Shown here piece by piece: positions 47,434 through 58,189 of a stretch of 64,000 bases of DNA (its first letter is position 1; every line of letters begins with the position of its first letter). The translations under genes and the position numbers were made by a program. A model generated the notes under the pieces. That model saw nothing but the letters and a program-made list of their open reading frames with translations. It was not told the origin of the DNA and made no database searches. Origin of the DNA: Streptomyces sp. LUP47B. GTDB taxonomy: Bacteria; Actinomycetota; Actinomycetes; Streptomycetales; Streptomycetaceae. The stretch spans positions 73,485 through 137,484 of the forward strand of contig NZ_MJAH01000002.1 of the NCBI RefSeq assembly GCF_001746295.1, in the 5' to 3' direction.

Positions 47434-48501
47434 TCACAGGATCCGCACCCCGACCTGCTCCCAGGCCTTGGACACGGCCTGGAGTTCGTCGCCCTCGTTG
47501 AAGCGGGCCTTCGCCGCCGCGACCGTGAGCTTCGCGAAGTCGGTGAACAGGGCCCGGTCCGAGAGTTCGCCGCCGGTCAGGACGTCGTACCAGATCTGTC
47601 CCGCCCGCTCCCAGGCATGGCCACCGAGTGCGTTGGCCACCAGGTAGAACGCGTGGTTGGGGATACCGGAGTTGATGTGCACGCCGCCGTTGTCGCGACC
47701 GGTGCGGACGTAGTCGTCCATGGTCGCGGGCTGCGGGTCCTTGCCGAGGACGTCGTCGTCGTACGCGCTGCCCGGCTCCTTCATCGACCGTAGGGCCTTG
47801 CCGGAGACGCTGGGCGCGAGCAGGCCCGCGCCGATCAGCCAGTCGGCCTCGGCGGCGGTCTGGCCGAGCGTGTACTGCTTGATGAGCGAGCCGAAGACAT
47901 CGGACATCGACTCGTTGAGGGCGCCCGGCTGGCCGTAGTAGGTGAGGTTCGCCGTGTACTGCGTGACGCCGTGGGTGAGTTCGTGGCCGATGACGTCGAT
48001 CGGGATGGTGAAGTCGAGGAAGATCTCGCCGTCACCGTCGCCGAACACCATCTGCTCGCCGTTCCAGAAGGCGTTGTTGTAGTTCTCGTCGAAGTGGACG
48101 GTCGCGTCGAGCGGGAGGCCGTCGCCGTCGATCGAGTGGCGCGCGTAGGCCTTCAGATAGAGGTCGAAGGTGGCGCCGAGACCGGCGTAGGCGCGGTTGA
48201 CCGTGGCGTCCTGGCCGGGCTCGGAGCCCTCGGCGCGGACCTTCCGGCCGGGCAGGTCCGTCTTGTGCCCGGCGTCGTAGAGGGTGCGCAGCGGCTGGTC
48301 CGACGGTGCCTTCGCCGTCGGCGCGGCCGCGAGGCCGAACTCGGTCGTCACGCGGCGGCGGCCGCGCAGCTCGCTGTCGCGCATCAACGTGCGCCGGGCG
48401 GGACCGGAGAGCGAGGGGTCGTCGTTCCTGGCCAGCTTGTCGAGGACATGCGGCGGAATGACGGTGCAGAAGACGGGCTCGAAGCCCCCGTGAGTCGTCA
48501 T
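47434..48501 (-). CDS. Protealysin-like M4 metallopeptidase
   Basis: 355-aa thermolysin-family peptidase. The zinc site is HELTH (VIGHELTHGVTQ) with the third ligand in NESMSD; the substrate-binding DNGGVHINSGIPNHAFYL segment is intact. Instead of a signal peptide and long propeptide it has a short N-terminal propeptide with the PPHVL motif (CTVIPPHVLDKLA) typical of protealysins. ATG 48501 is used; GTG 48510 is possible. It is followed by its likely inhibitor and is divergent from leuA. Confidence 0.93.
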   Translation of the reverse strand: MTTHGGFEPVFCTVIPPHVLDKLARNDDPSLSGPARRTLMRDSELRGRRRVTTEFGLAAAPTAKAPSDQPLRTLYDAGHKTDLPGRKVRAEGSEPGQDATVNRAYAGLGATFDLYLKAYARHSIDGDGLPLDATVHFDENYNNAFWNGEQMVFGDGDGEIFLDFTIPIDVIGHELTHGVTQYTANLTYYGQPGALNESMSDVFGSLIKQYTLGQTAAEADWLIGAGLLAPSVSGKALRSMKEPGSAYDDDVLGKDPQPATMDDYVRTGRDNGGVHINSGIPNHAFYLVANALGGHAWERAGQIWYDVLTGGELSDRALFTDFAKLTVAAAKARFNEGDELQAVSKAWEQVGVRIL

Positions 48502-48702
48502 GCCCGGCACCCTTGCACTGAGTCATGACCGTGTCACTACCCGCAACCATGATTGGTGAAATATACGGACAGGGGTGCGCACGCTCCGTGACGAAGTGGT
48601 ATGGCGCACTTTTTGTCCGCTTCTCTCCCTTTCGATTCCCCGGTCCCGCATACTGATACGGCGCCCCGCACGGGGAGCGGCTCCGCTAGCATTCTGCGCA
48701 TC

Positions 48703-50552
<1,850 letters not shown>

Positions 50553-50572
50553 TCCCTCTGACCGGGGGTTTT

Positions 50573-50608
50573 GGGGCCTTGATCGCTGTATACGGCGATC
50601 AAGGCCCC
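50573..50608 (+). terminator. leuA terminator
   Basis: Perfect 14-bp stem GGGGCCTTGATCGC/GCGATCAAGGCCCC with an 8-nt loop, 20 bp after the leuA stop and followed by GTCGTTT. The best terminator in the window. Confidence 0.92.
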
Positions 50609-50738
50609 GTCGTTTATCGGCCATCGGACCGTGGAGGTCACGAGCAGGTCTCGTCACGGGTGCTGACTCCGCCTCACTGATGTGGCTAACATCACGCAGA
50701 CGCGGCGATGTTGCCGCGGCGTTACGCGGAGGTGCGAC

Positions 50739-51431
50739 GTGCTGCCAGGACGGGGACGAACCGGTGCCGCCAGGCCTGCGCGCCTCCTGGGCACCCGTAC
50801 CGCGTGGACGACCGTCGGCGACGGCGAGTTCTTCTGCCCCGGGTGCGGGGGCGACCGCAACTTCCAGCGCTTGACGGGCCGTCGCCGCCTCGTCCTGCTG
50901 GGCGTTCCGGTCCTGCCGCGCGGTGACACCGGCCCGGTGGTGGAATGCGCGGCCTGCCGACGCCACTTCGGCACGGACGTCCTCGACCACCCGACCACGA
51001 CCCGGTTCTCCGCGATGCTGCGCGACGCCGTCCACACCGTCGCGCTCGCGGTCCTGGCGGCGGGCGGCACCTGCTCACGCACCTCCCTGGAGACCGCGGC
51101 CGCCACGGTCCGCGCGGCGGGCTTCGACGACTGCACGGAGGACCAGCTGGAGGCCCTGGTCGAGGCCCTCGCCGAGGACACCGGCCGGGTCTACGACCGC
51201 CCCTGCGGAGCCGGCCTCGCCATAGAGCTCCACGAGGCCCTCGACCCGCTCGCCCCCCACCTCGCCCCGGCGGGCCGCGAGTCGATCCTCCTCCAGGCCG
51301 CCCGCGTCGCCCTCGCGGACGGCCCGTACACCCCGGCGGAGCGGGACGTCCTCACGACGGTGGGCACGGCCCTGACGATCTGCGCGGACGACGTGACCCG
51401 ACTGCTCGCGGCGGCCCGGACGCCGTCCTGA
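50739..51431 (+). CDS. TerB-like protein with N-terminal zinc ribbon
   Basis: 230 aa. Two CxxC pairs (FFCPGCGGDRNF and VVECAACRRHFG) form a likely zinc ribbon in residues ~20-75. The remainder is an all-helical TerB-type domain (RFSAMLRDAVHTVALAVLAAGG ... QAARVALADGPYTPAERDVLTTVG). GTG 50739 is chosen because GGAGG (50728-50732) is 6 nt upstream; GTG 50682 is the longer alternative. Function is unknown; TerB-like domains occur in tellurite and stress-response proteins. Its 3' end is partly duplicated downstream. Confidence 0.82.
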   Translation: MLPGRGRTGAARPARLLGTRTAWTTVGDGEFFCPGCGGDRNFQRLTGRRRLVLLGVPVLPRGDTGPVVECAACRRHFGTDVLDHPTTTRFSAMLRDAVHTVALAVLAAGGTCSRTSLETAAATVRAAGFDDCTEDQLEALVEALAEDTGRVYDRPCGAGLAIELHEALDPLAPHLAPAGRESILLQAARVALADGPYTPAERDVLTTVGTALTICADDVTRLLAAARTPS

Positions 51432-51478
51432 GGCTTTGGTCCCCGGGGGTGGTGGTGGCCGCCCGGACGCCGTCCTGA
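51415..51478 (+). repeat. 17-bp duplication of the TerB-like gene 3' end
   Basis: CCCGGACGCCGTCCTGA, including the stop codon, occurs at 51415-51431 and again at 51462-51478. The 30 bp between contain the G/C-rich GGTCCCCGGGGGTGG. Same arrangement as after dnaJ, on a smaller scale. Confidence 0.85.
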
Positions 51479-51615
51479 TACTCCCCGGGGAGTAGTCCGC
51501 GCTCCGGGCCACCCCTGGCAGTACCCTCCGACTCGCCCTCCCGCCCGACGAACGCAGGCCCCTGCGCCGGGAGTCTGGAACCGAACCAGACGTCCGACCG
51601 GAGGGAGGCCCGTCG

Positions 51616-53691
51616 ATGGGGGCCGCAAAGATGAGCGCACGGCGACGACGTGCCGTGCCCTGGCTGGTGCTGGGGTTGTGGATCGTCGTGCTGGCGGCGG
51701 TGTCGCCGTTCGCGTCGAAGCTCGCGGACGTGCAGCGGGACCGGGCCGTGGACTATCTGCCGGCGAGCGCGGACTCGACGCAGGTCGCGAAGATCCAGGA
51801 CCGGCTGCCCGGCGGCGAGGCCACGCAGATGGTCGTCGTCTACCACCGGGACGGCGGGCTGACGGCGGCCGACAAGGCGACCGCCGCCGGGCAGATCGGG
51901 CGGATCGCGGACGCGCACACGCTCACCGCCGAGCCGCGGGGCATTCCGTCCAAGGACGGGACCACCGTGATGTATCCCGTCGCCAGCACCGAGCCGGGCA
52001 CGGACGAGAAGGCCCGCGACCGCCTCGTCAACGAGGTCCGGGACATCGCGAAGGGCGAGGACGGTCTCGGCGTCGAGGTCGGCGGGGAAGGCGCCCTCGC
52101 CACCGATGCCGGCGAGGTCTACGACTCGCTCGGCGGGCCGTTGCTCTACACCACCGCCGCGGTGGTCGCCATCCTGCTGATCGTCATCTACCGCAGCCCA
52201 CTGCTGTGGCTGGTGCCGCTCGGGGTCGCGGGCATGTCGGAGTTCCTGGCGCGGGCCGTCGCCTACGGGCTCAACCAGGGATTCGGGACCTCCGTCACCG
52301 GTCAGAGCTCCGGCATCATGACGATCCTCGTGTTCGGCGCCGGGACCGACTACGCGCTGCTGCTCGTCTCCCGCTACCGGGAGGAGCTACGGCGGACCGA
52401 GCGGCCGTACGACGCCATGGCGGCCGCGCTCAAGGGCTGCGGGCCCGCCGTGCTCGCCTCCTCCGGGACCGTGGCCGCGGGCCTGCTGTGTCTGCTCGCC
52501 GCCGACCTCAACAGCAGTCGTGGAATGGGCCCGTTGGGGACGGTCGGGGTGCTGGTCGCGCTCGCCGCGATGATGACGCTGCTGCCCGCGGTCCTCGTGC
52601 TGCTCGGCCGCCGGGTGTTCTGGCCGCTGGTGCCCCGGTACGGCAGCACCCCCAAGGTCCGCCGGTCGCTGTTCGCCGCGATGGGCAGCTCGGCAGGGCG
52701 GCGGCCGCTCACCGTACTGGCCGGCGGGGCCGTGCTGCTCGGGGTGCTCGCGCTGGGCGTGCTGAACCTGCCCGGCAGCATCAAGCAGGAGGACTCCTTC
52801 ACCACCAAGCCCGACGCCGTCGCCGCCATGGGGACGCTCGCCCGGGCCTATCCGGAGCGGGGCACGCAGCCCATCGGCGTCATCACCCCGGCCGACCGCG
52901 CCGACACGACCCTCGCCGCGATCCGTGGCACCCAGGGCGTCGACAGCGCGCAGAAGGGCCGTACCGGAGACGGCTGGACCGAGATCTCCGTCACCGCCAG
53001 GAACGCTCCCCAGTCCGCCGGGGAGACCGCGACCATCAAGGCACTGCGGGACCGACTCGACGGCTCCTACGTCGGCGGGCCCAGCGCCGAGCAGCTCGAC
53101 CTTAAGGACACCAACGCGCGGGACCGGAGGATCGTCGTGCCGATCGTCCTCGTCTCCGTGCTGCTCATCCTCATCGCCCTGCTGCGTTCCCTCGTCGCGC
53201 CGCTGATCCTCGTGGCCGCCGTGGTCGCCGTGTGGGGCGCCGCCCTCGGCATCGGCGGACTCGTCTTCGGGCCGGTGTTCGGGTTCGAGGGCACTGATCC
53301 CGGACTCGGGCTGCTGTCCTTCGTGTTCCTGGTAGCCCTCGGCGTCGACTACGGCATCTTCCTGATGCACCGCATGCGCGAGGAGTCCCTGGCCGGCGCC
53401 GAACCGGTCACCGCCGCCCTCACCGCGCTGCGCACGACCGGCGGGGTCATCGCCTCGGCGGGCCTGGTCCTCGCGGCCACCTTCGCGGTGCTCACCAACA
53501 TGCCGCTGGTCCAACTCGTCGAGCTGGGCTTCGTGATCGCGGTGGGGGTGCTGCTCGACACCTTCCTCGTGCGGACCTATCTCGTCACCAGCGCGGCCGT
53601 CGCGCTGCGGCGGAAGGTGTGGTGGCCGGGCCCGCTGTCCCGGGCGCCCGAGCCGCCGGTCCAGGCCGAGCGTCAGCCGGAACGCGTGTGA
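51616..53691 (+). CDS. MMPL family RND-type transporter
   Basis: 691-aa membrane exporter of the MmpL class, with two sets of hydrophobic segments. TM1 (VPWLVLGLWIVVLAAVSPFA) is followed by an extracytoplasmic loop, TM2-6 with FGAGTDYALLLVSRYREELRR, a second loop and a second set with FLVALGVDYGIFLMHRMREE. The two GxDY motifs are the family's proton-relay sites. ATG 51616 follows GGAGGGAGG. Substrate (lipid, siderophore or drug) is unknown. A terminator separates it from the following two-component system. Confidence 0.93.
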   Translation: MGAAKMSARRRRAVPWLVLGLWIVVLAAVSPFASKLADVQRDRAVDYLPASADSTQVAKIQDRLPGGEATQMVVVYHRDGGLTAADKATAAGQIGRIADAHTLTAEPRGIPSKDGTTVMYPVASTEPGTDEKARDRLVNEVRDIAKGEDGLGVEVGGEGALATDAGEVYDSLGGPLLYTTAAVVAILLIVIYRSPLLWLVPLGVAGMSEFLARAVAYGLNQGFGTSVTGQSSGIMTILVFGAGTDYALLLVSRYREELRRTERPYDAMAAALKGCGPAVLASSGTVAAGLLCLLAADLNSSRGMGPLGTVGVLVALAAMMTLLPAVLVLLGRRVFWPLVPRYGSTPKVRRSLFAAMGSSAGRRPLTVLAGGAVLLGVLALGVLNLPGSIKQEDSFTTKPDAVAAMGTLARAYPERGTQPIGVITPADRADTTLAAIRGTQGVDSAQKGRTGDGWTEISVTARNAPQSAGETATIKALRDRLDGSYVGGPSAEQLDLKDTNARDRRIVVPIVLVSVLLILIALLRSLVAPLILVAAVVAVWGAALGIGGLVFGPVFGFEGTDPGLGLLSFVFLVALGVDYGIFLMHRMREESLAGAEPVTAALTALRTTGGVIASAGLVLAATFAVLTNMPLVQLVELGFVIAVGVLLDTFLVRTYLVTSAAVALRRKVWWPGPLSRAPEPPVQAERQPERV

Positions 53692-53705
53692 CGAGGTCAC
53701 TCCTG

Positions 53706-53732
53706 GGCGCCCTTCCCTCCCGGAAGGGCGCC
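53706..53732 (+). terminator. Terminator between the MMPL gene and the sensor kinase gene
   Basis: Perfect 11-bp stem GGCGCCCTTCC/GGAAGGGCGCC with a 5-nt loop, followed by TTCCT. It argues that the kinase starts downstream (53754) rather than at the GTG overlapping the MMPL stop. Confidence 0.85.
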
Positions 53733-53753
53733 TTCCTGGCCGAGGATGACACC

Positions 53754-54971
53754 GTGCACGAGACCACGAGGCCCCGACTGGGGGACCGGATCATGGCGGC
53801 GGTCAACCGCGACCCGCGGACCGCCCCGCACGGCACCCGCAACGACGCACTGCTCGCCGTCGTGCTGGCGGTGGCGGCCGTGTGCGCCGCGCTGTTCACC
53901 GACGAGGCCGGACGCCCGGACGCCCTCGGTTGGACGCTGCTGCTGGCCGTCCATGTGCCGATCGTGTGGCGGCGGCGCCGCCCGTTGCTCGTGCTGGCCG
54001 CACTGGTGGCGCTGGTCGTGCCGTACCACGCCCTCGAGTACAACCACCTCGCGCCCACCCCGGCCGCCTACGTCGCCCTCTACACGGTCGCCGTCACCGG
54101 CCGCCCCCTGCGGACGGTCCTGACGGGCGCCACCGTCCTCGCTGTCTCCACGAGCGTCATGCTCACCGTCAGCGCCCATCAGGCCGTCGAACTGCTGCGG
54201 ACCTCCGGCTGGATCATCGCGGTCCTCTTCTGCGGCATCGATGTCCGCTACTACCGCCAGTACGTCGCCTCCATCGTCGAGCGCGCCGTCCGCGCCGAAC
54301 GCACCCGTGAGGAGGAGGCCCGCCGCCGGGTCGCCGAGGAACGGCTGCGTATCGCCCGGGACCTGCACGACCTGCTCGCCCACAGCATCACCCTGATCGG
54401 CGTCCAGACCTCCGTCGCCGCACACGTCCTGGCGGCCGACCCCGAACGCCTCGACCGGGAGACGGTCGCCAAGTCCCTCGACGACATCGCCGACACCTGC
54501 CGGACCGCGCGCGGCGAACTCCGTACGACCCTGGAGGTACTGCGCGAACACGGCCCGTCCGACACCCGCGGCCCGCTGCCCGGCCTCGACGGCCTGCCCG
54601 ACCTCGTCGCGGCGGCCCGGCTCTCGGGCGCCCGCGTCGAACAGGACCTGCGCGTCCGCACCGATCCGCCGCCCGCCGTCGGCGCCGCCGCCTACCGGAT
54701 CGTCCAGGAGGCGCTCACCAACGCGGTCCGGCACGCGGGACCCGAACCCGCCGTACGCCTGAGGCTGTACGACGAACCGGGCGCCCTGCGGGTGTCGGTG
54801 ACCGACGACGGCACCGGGCCCACCCCCGGCGGCACCCCCGGCTTCGGGCTCGTCGGCATGCGGGAGCGGGCCCGCAGCGTCGGTGGCACACTCAACGCCG
54901 GACCACGCCCGGACGGCGGGTTCGAGGTGACGGCGGCGCTGCCGCTCACCATGGGGGAGGGAACCGTATGA
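53754..54971 (+). CDS. Sensor histidine kinase (HisKA_3/NarL type)
   Basis: 405 aa. Four to five membrane helices lie in residues ~25-165 with little extracellular part, followed by a HisKA_3 region with the phospho-acceptor His in RIARDLHDLLAHS and an HATPase with EALTNAVRHAG and GFGLVGMRERA. Probably senses a membrane-associated signal. GTG 53754 follows GAGGA; GTG 53688 would overlap the MMPL stop but lies before the terminator. Its stop overlaps the response regulator start (ATGA). Confidence 0.9.
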   Translation: MHETTRPRLGDRIMAAVNRDPRTAPHGTRNDALLAVVLAVAAVCAALFTDEAGRPDALGWTLLLAVHVPIVWRRRRPLLVLAALVALVVPYHALEYNHLAPTPAAYVALYTVAVTGRPLRTVLTGATVLAVSTSVMLTVSAHQAVELLRTSGWIIAVLFCGIDVRYYRQYVASIVERAVRAERTREEEARRRVAEERLRIARDLHDLLAHSITLIGVQTSVAAHVLAADPERLDRETVAKSLDDIADTCRTARGELRTTLEVLREHGPSDTRGPLPGLDGLPDLVAAARLSGARVEQDLRVRTDPPPAVGAAAYRIVQEALTNAVRHAGPEPAVRLRLYDEPGALRVSVTDDGTGPTPGGTPGFGLVGMRERARSVGGTLNAGPRPDGGFEVTAALPLTMGEGTV

Positions 54972-55633
54972 CCATCCGCGTGCTGCTCGCCGACGACCAG
55001 ACCCTGGTGCGGGCCGCGTTCGCCATGCTCGTCGAGTCGGCGCGGGACATGGAGGTCGTAGGGGAGGCGGGCAGCGGACGGGAGGCCGTGGGGGCGGCCC
55101 GCGAAGTGCGGCCCGACCTGGTGGTGATGGACATCCGCATGCCCGACCTGGACGGCATCGAGGCGACCCGGCTGATCGCGGCTGACGAGGAGCTCGCCGG
55201 GGTGCGGGTGCTGGTCCTGACCACCTACGACACCGACGAGAACATCGTCGAGGCGCTGCGCGCGGGGGCCTCCGGTTTCCTGGTGAAGGACACCCGCCCG
55301 GCCGAACTCCTCGACGCCATCCGCACGGTGGCGGCGGGCGAGGCCCTGCTGTCGCCGGGGCCGACGGCCCGGTTGATCGAACGGTTCCTGCGCAGCCCGT
55401 CGCTGCCGGTGCCGGGCGGTGGGCCCGAGTGCCTCTCCGACCGGGAGCGCGAGGTGCTGGCGCTGGTCGCGCGGGGCCTGAACAACACCGAGATCGCCGA
55501 GGCTCTGGGCCTCAGTCCGCTCACCGCGAAGACCCACGTCAGCCGGATCATGGGGAAGCTTGGGGCGCGGGACCGGGCGCAACTGGTCATCGTGGCGTAC
55601 GAGTCGGGGACGGTGACTCCGGGGACCCTGTAG
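54968..55633 (+). CDS. NarL/LuxR-family response regulator
   Basis: 221 aa. The receiver domain has D9/D10, phospho-acceptor D55 (LVVMDIRMPDLDG), T83-type and K105-type switch residues; the C-terminal LuxR HTH is in LSDREREVLALVARGLNNTEIAEALGLSPLTAKTHVSRIMGKLG. Coupled to the kinase by a 4-bp overlap, so the two form a two-component system. The adjacent MMPL exporter is a candidate target, though only proximity supports this. Confidence 0.95.
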   Translation: MTIRVLLADDQTLVRAAFAMLVESARDMEVVGEAGSGREAVGAAREVRPDLVVMDIRMPDLDGIEATRLIAADEELAGVRVLVLTTYDTDENIVEALRAGASGFLVKDTRPAELLDAIRTVAAGEALLSPGPTARLIERFLRSPSLPVPGGGPECLSDREREVLALVARGLNNTEIAEALGLSPLTAKTHVSRIMGKLGARDRAQLVIVAYESGTVTPGTL

Positions 55634-55636
55634 AGC

Positions 55637-56572
55637 TCAGAGCAGCCCGGCCCCGGACAGGAATTCGCCCACCCGCGCGACCTCCGCCTCCGACAGCGGC
55701 ACCTGCGGCTCCGCCGTCGCCGGGCATGCGATCACGCCCCGCAGGTACAGCGCCGCCTTGAAGGCGCCGAGCGCCGACGACGATGCGCCCATGCGGGCCC
55801 GGTCGCCCACGCCCACCATGCCGAACAGGGCGCACAGCCGCTCCTGTTCGGCGCGGGCGGCCTCCAGGTCACCCGCGCGGAACAGGCGGTCGAGACGGAC
55901 GTATCCCTCGGGGTCGACGTTGGCGAGACCGGGCACCGCCCCGTCCGCGCCGACGGCCAGGGCCGCGTCGACGAGGAGTTCGGAGCCGGTGAGGACACTG
56001 AAGCCGGTGATGCCGGGGTGGGCGCGGGCGCCGGAGACGACCGTGCGGAAGCCGGCGAGGTCTCCGCTGGAGTCCTTGAGGCCGGCCAGGACGCCCTCGG
56101 CGGCCAGGTCCAGGACCACGTCCGCGGGGAGCTTGGTGTGGACACCGCTCGGCAGGTCGTAGGCGATGACCGGGACCGGGCTGCCGGCCGCGACCAGCCG
56201 GTAGTGGCGGGCGATCTCCGCCGGGTGGGTACTGGCGTAGAACGGGGCGGTGACGACCACCGCGTCGGCGCCCGCGGCCGTCACCGCCCGCACATGGTCC
56301 AGGACCCGGGCCGTCGTCATGTCGATCACCCCGGCCAGCACGGGCAGCCGGCCCCCGACGTGCCCGGTCACCGTCTCCACCACCAGCCTGCGCTGGGCGT
56401 CCGTCAGGAAGGCCGCTTCGGACGACGTACCGAGCACGAACAGCCCGTGCACCCCGCCCGCGACCAGATGGTCGACGAGCCCGAGCAGTGAGGGGACGTC
56501 GACCTCGCGGTCCGGTGTCAGGGGCGTGCAGACGGGCGGGACGACACCGGTCAGCGGGGCGGGCAGGGTCAT
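55637..56572 (-). CDS. Dihydrodipicolinate synthase (DapA) family aldolase/lyase
   Basis: 311-aa TIM-barrel class I aldolase. GVVPPVCTPLTPDREVDVPSLLGLVDHLVAGGVHGLFVLGTSSEAAFL is the N-terminal family segment; the Schiff-base lysine is in LAGLKDSSGD and the tyrosine in PVIAYDLPSG. Probably acts on a 2-keto-3-deoxy sugar acid rather than in lysine synthesis, inferred from its isolated context. ATG 56572 has GAGGAG upstream. It converges on the response regulator with only 3 bp between the stops. Confidence 0.87.
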   Translation of the reverse strand: MTLPAPLTGVVPPVCTPLTPDREVDVPSLLGLVDHLVAGGVHGLFVLGTSSEAAFLTDAQRRLVVETVTGHVGGRLPVLAGVIDMTTARVLDHVRAVTAAGADAVVVTAPFYASTHPAEIARHYRLVAAGSPVPVIAYDLPSGVHTKLPADVVLDLAAEGVLAGLKDSSGDLAGFRTVVSGARAHPGITGFSVLTGSELLVDAALAVGADGAVPGLANVDPEGYVRLDRLFRAGDLEAARAEQERLCALFGMVGVGDRARMGASSSALGAFKAALYLRGVIACPATAEPQVPLSEAEVARVGEFLSGAGLL

Positions 56573-56619
56573 CGGGGCTCCTCGGGATCGGCCGTCCCAC
56601 TGATCATCCCGCACAGGGC

Positions 56620-56652
56620 GAGGGGGCGCCGACCCCTGTACGGCGCCCCCTC
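56620..56652 (-). terminator. Terminator of the sigma factor operon
   Basis: Perfect 12-bp stem GAGGGGGCGCCG/CGGCGCCCCCTC with a 9-nt loop, 17 bp beyond the stop of the membrane protein gene on the minus strand. Confidence 0.85.
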
Positions 56653-56668
56653 GTCCCGAGCCGCCTCG

Positions 56669-57592
56669 CTACTGCACCTGCTGGTACGACTTGTCCTCGG
56701 CGGAGTCGTAGATCAGCTTGCCGTCCTTGTCGTAGCCCTTGAGGTGCGGGTTCCTGGTGACCTGCTGGGTCAGAGTGCCGGAGGCGACGAACCAGCCGTG
56801 GTCGAGCACCGCCTCGCTGTCGGCGCCGCCGTAGGAGACGGTCACCTTGGCCACCGTCGGTTCGACCGTGCCGATGAAGCCCCAGCCGAACGGCAGCTTC
56901 CACCTGCCCTTGTCCAGGAAGGACTGCTGGTAGAGCTTGCCGCCGTTGGTGTCGGCCAGGACGGGCGGGGAGTCCGGCAGTCGGTCGCTGCCGACACTGG
57001 AGTTGAGCCCGGAGGCCTCGCCGTTCTTGATGTTGCAGATCAGCCGGGTCTCCTTCGGCTTCTCCTTCACGGCGACCACGAAGATGCCGTCACCGGGCGC
57101 GTTGGAGTCACCGGTGCTGTTGAGCGCCAGGATGATCCGGTACTCGTCGGCCTTGCCCAGATCCGGGGAGGCGACGCCGCCGCCGTGGTCCACGTGGTCA
57201 CGGTCGTAGGCGAGGCACTTGTCCAGCCCCTCCGCGGCCTGCTCCAGCGTGATCCCGTCCCGGAGCTGCCCCGCCGTGGCCGGTCCCGCCGGACCACTGG
57301 GCGTGGGCGAGGGGGTCGGGGTGGGTGTCGGCGTGGCGCTCGCGGACGCCGTGGGTGTCGTCGTCGCCGTGTCGGCCGTCCCCGGGCCCCCGCCGCCCAC
57401 CGCGAACGCCCCCACCGGCACCGCGGCCAGGGTCACCAGGACCGCCCCGGCCACCGCCACCTGGCGGCGCCGCTCGACCACGCCCTTGCGGCGGATCTGC
57501 GGATACGGCACCGGCGACGGCCGGATCGTGTACGCGTCCTCGGCGAGCAGCTCCCGCAGTTGCTCCTCGAAATCCCGCTCCTCTTCGCTCAT
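56669..57592 (-). CDS. Single-pass membrane protein co-encoded with SigE-type sigma factor
   Basis: 307 aa: a cytosolic N-terminus (MSEEERDFEEQLRELLAEDAY...), one membrane helix (residues ~44-66, VAVAGAVLVTLAAVPVGAFAV), a Thr/Pro/Ser-rich linker (TPTPTPTPSPTPSG) and an extracytoplasmic domain. Its ATG overlaps the sigma factor stop (ATGA). By position and topology it may be an anti-sigma factor or sensor for that sigma factor, but it lacks a recognisable zinc HxxxCxxC motif. Confidence 0.8.
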   Translation of the reverse strand: MSEEERDFEEQLRELLAEDAYTIRPSPVPYPQIRRKGVVERRRQVAVAGAVLVTLAAVPVGAFAVGGGGPGTADTATTTPTASASATPTPTPTPSPTPSGPAGPATAGQLRDGITLEQAAEGLDKCLAYDRDHVDHGGGVASPDLGKADEYRIILALNSTGDSNAPGDGIFVVAVKEKPKETRLICNIKNGEASGLNSSVGSDRLPDSPPVLADTNGGKLYQQSFLDKGRWKLPFGWGFIGTVEPTVAKVTVSYGGADSEAVLDHGWFVASGTLTQQVTRNPHLKGYDKDGKLIYDSAEDKSYQQVQ

Positions 57593-58116
57593 TTCGTGCC
57601 TCCCTGCGGAGCGCGGTCCATGACCTGCGCGAGCCCCGGATACGTACGCAACTTCGCCAGCCCCTTGGACGCCTGGCTCTTGACCGTGCCCGGCGAGCAG
57701 CCGAGCACCTCGGCGACCTCCGCCTCCGACAGGTCCTCCCAGTACCGCATCACGACCACCGCCCGCTGCCGGGGCGGCAGCCCGGCCAACGCGCCCATCA
57801 GCACCCCGCGCTCCTCGATCCGCGCCACGGCCTCGTCCCGCCCCGCCCGCTCCGGCGGCGCGTCGGTCAGCGACTCCTTCACGCGCCGCTTGCGGAAGCG
57901 GTCACTGTTGCAGGTGACGAGCATCCGCCGGACGTACGCCTCCGGGTTGTCGCTGCCCGACACGCGCCGCCAGGAGCGGTACGCCTTCGCCAGCGCCGTC
58001 TGCGTCAGGTCCTCGGCGTGATGGGCGTCGCCGGTGAGCAGATAGGCGGTCCGCACGAGGTGCGACCACCTGGCTCTGACGAATTCCTGAAACCGATCCT
58101 CTTGTTCGGCCTGCAT
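57589..58116 (-). CDS. SigE-family ECF RNA polymerase sigma factor
   Basis: 175 aa. Sigma region 2 (FVRARWSHLVRTAYLLTGDAHHAEDLTQTALAKAYRSW) and region 4 (GLPPRQRAVVVMRYWEDLSEAEVAEVLGCSPGTVKSQASKGLAKLR) are complete. ATG 58116 (MQAEQEDRFQEF) has GAGGG 6 nt upstream; longer in-frame starts run toward the divergent phosphatase gene. It forms a coupled operon with the downstream membrane protein. Confidence 0.93.
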   Translation of the reverse strand: MQAEQEDRFQEFVRARWSHLVRTAYLLTGDAHHAEDLTQTALAKAYRSWRRVSGSDNPEAYVRRMLVTCNSDRFRKRRVKESLTDAPPERAGRDEAVARIEERGVLMGALAGLPPRQRAVVVMRYWEDLSEAEVAEVLGCSPGTVKSQASKGLAKLRTYPGLAQVMDRAPQGGTK

Positions 58117-58189
58117 CAAGCACCCTCCCTCGCCCACCAGACCACGGTGGGAGCGGATTCGGTTGCCCGGGAGTCGATGACAGGTTCGA

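Noticed and set aside
53688..53753. GTG at 53688 overlapping the MMPL stop as start of the sensor kinase
   Set aside because: A strong terminator lies at 53706-53732 within the extension, and GTG 53754 has its own ribosome site.
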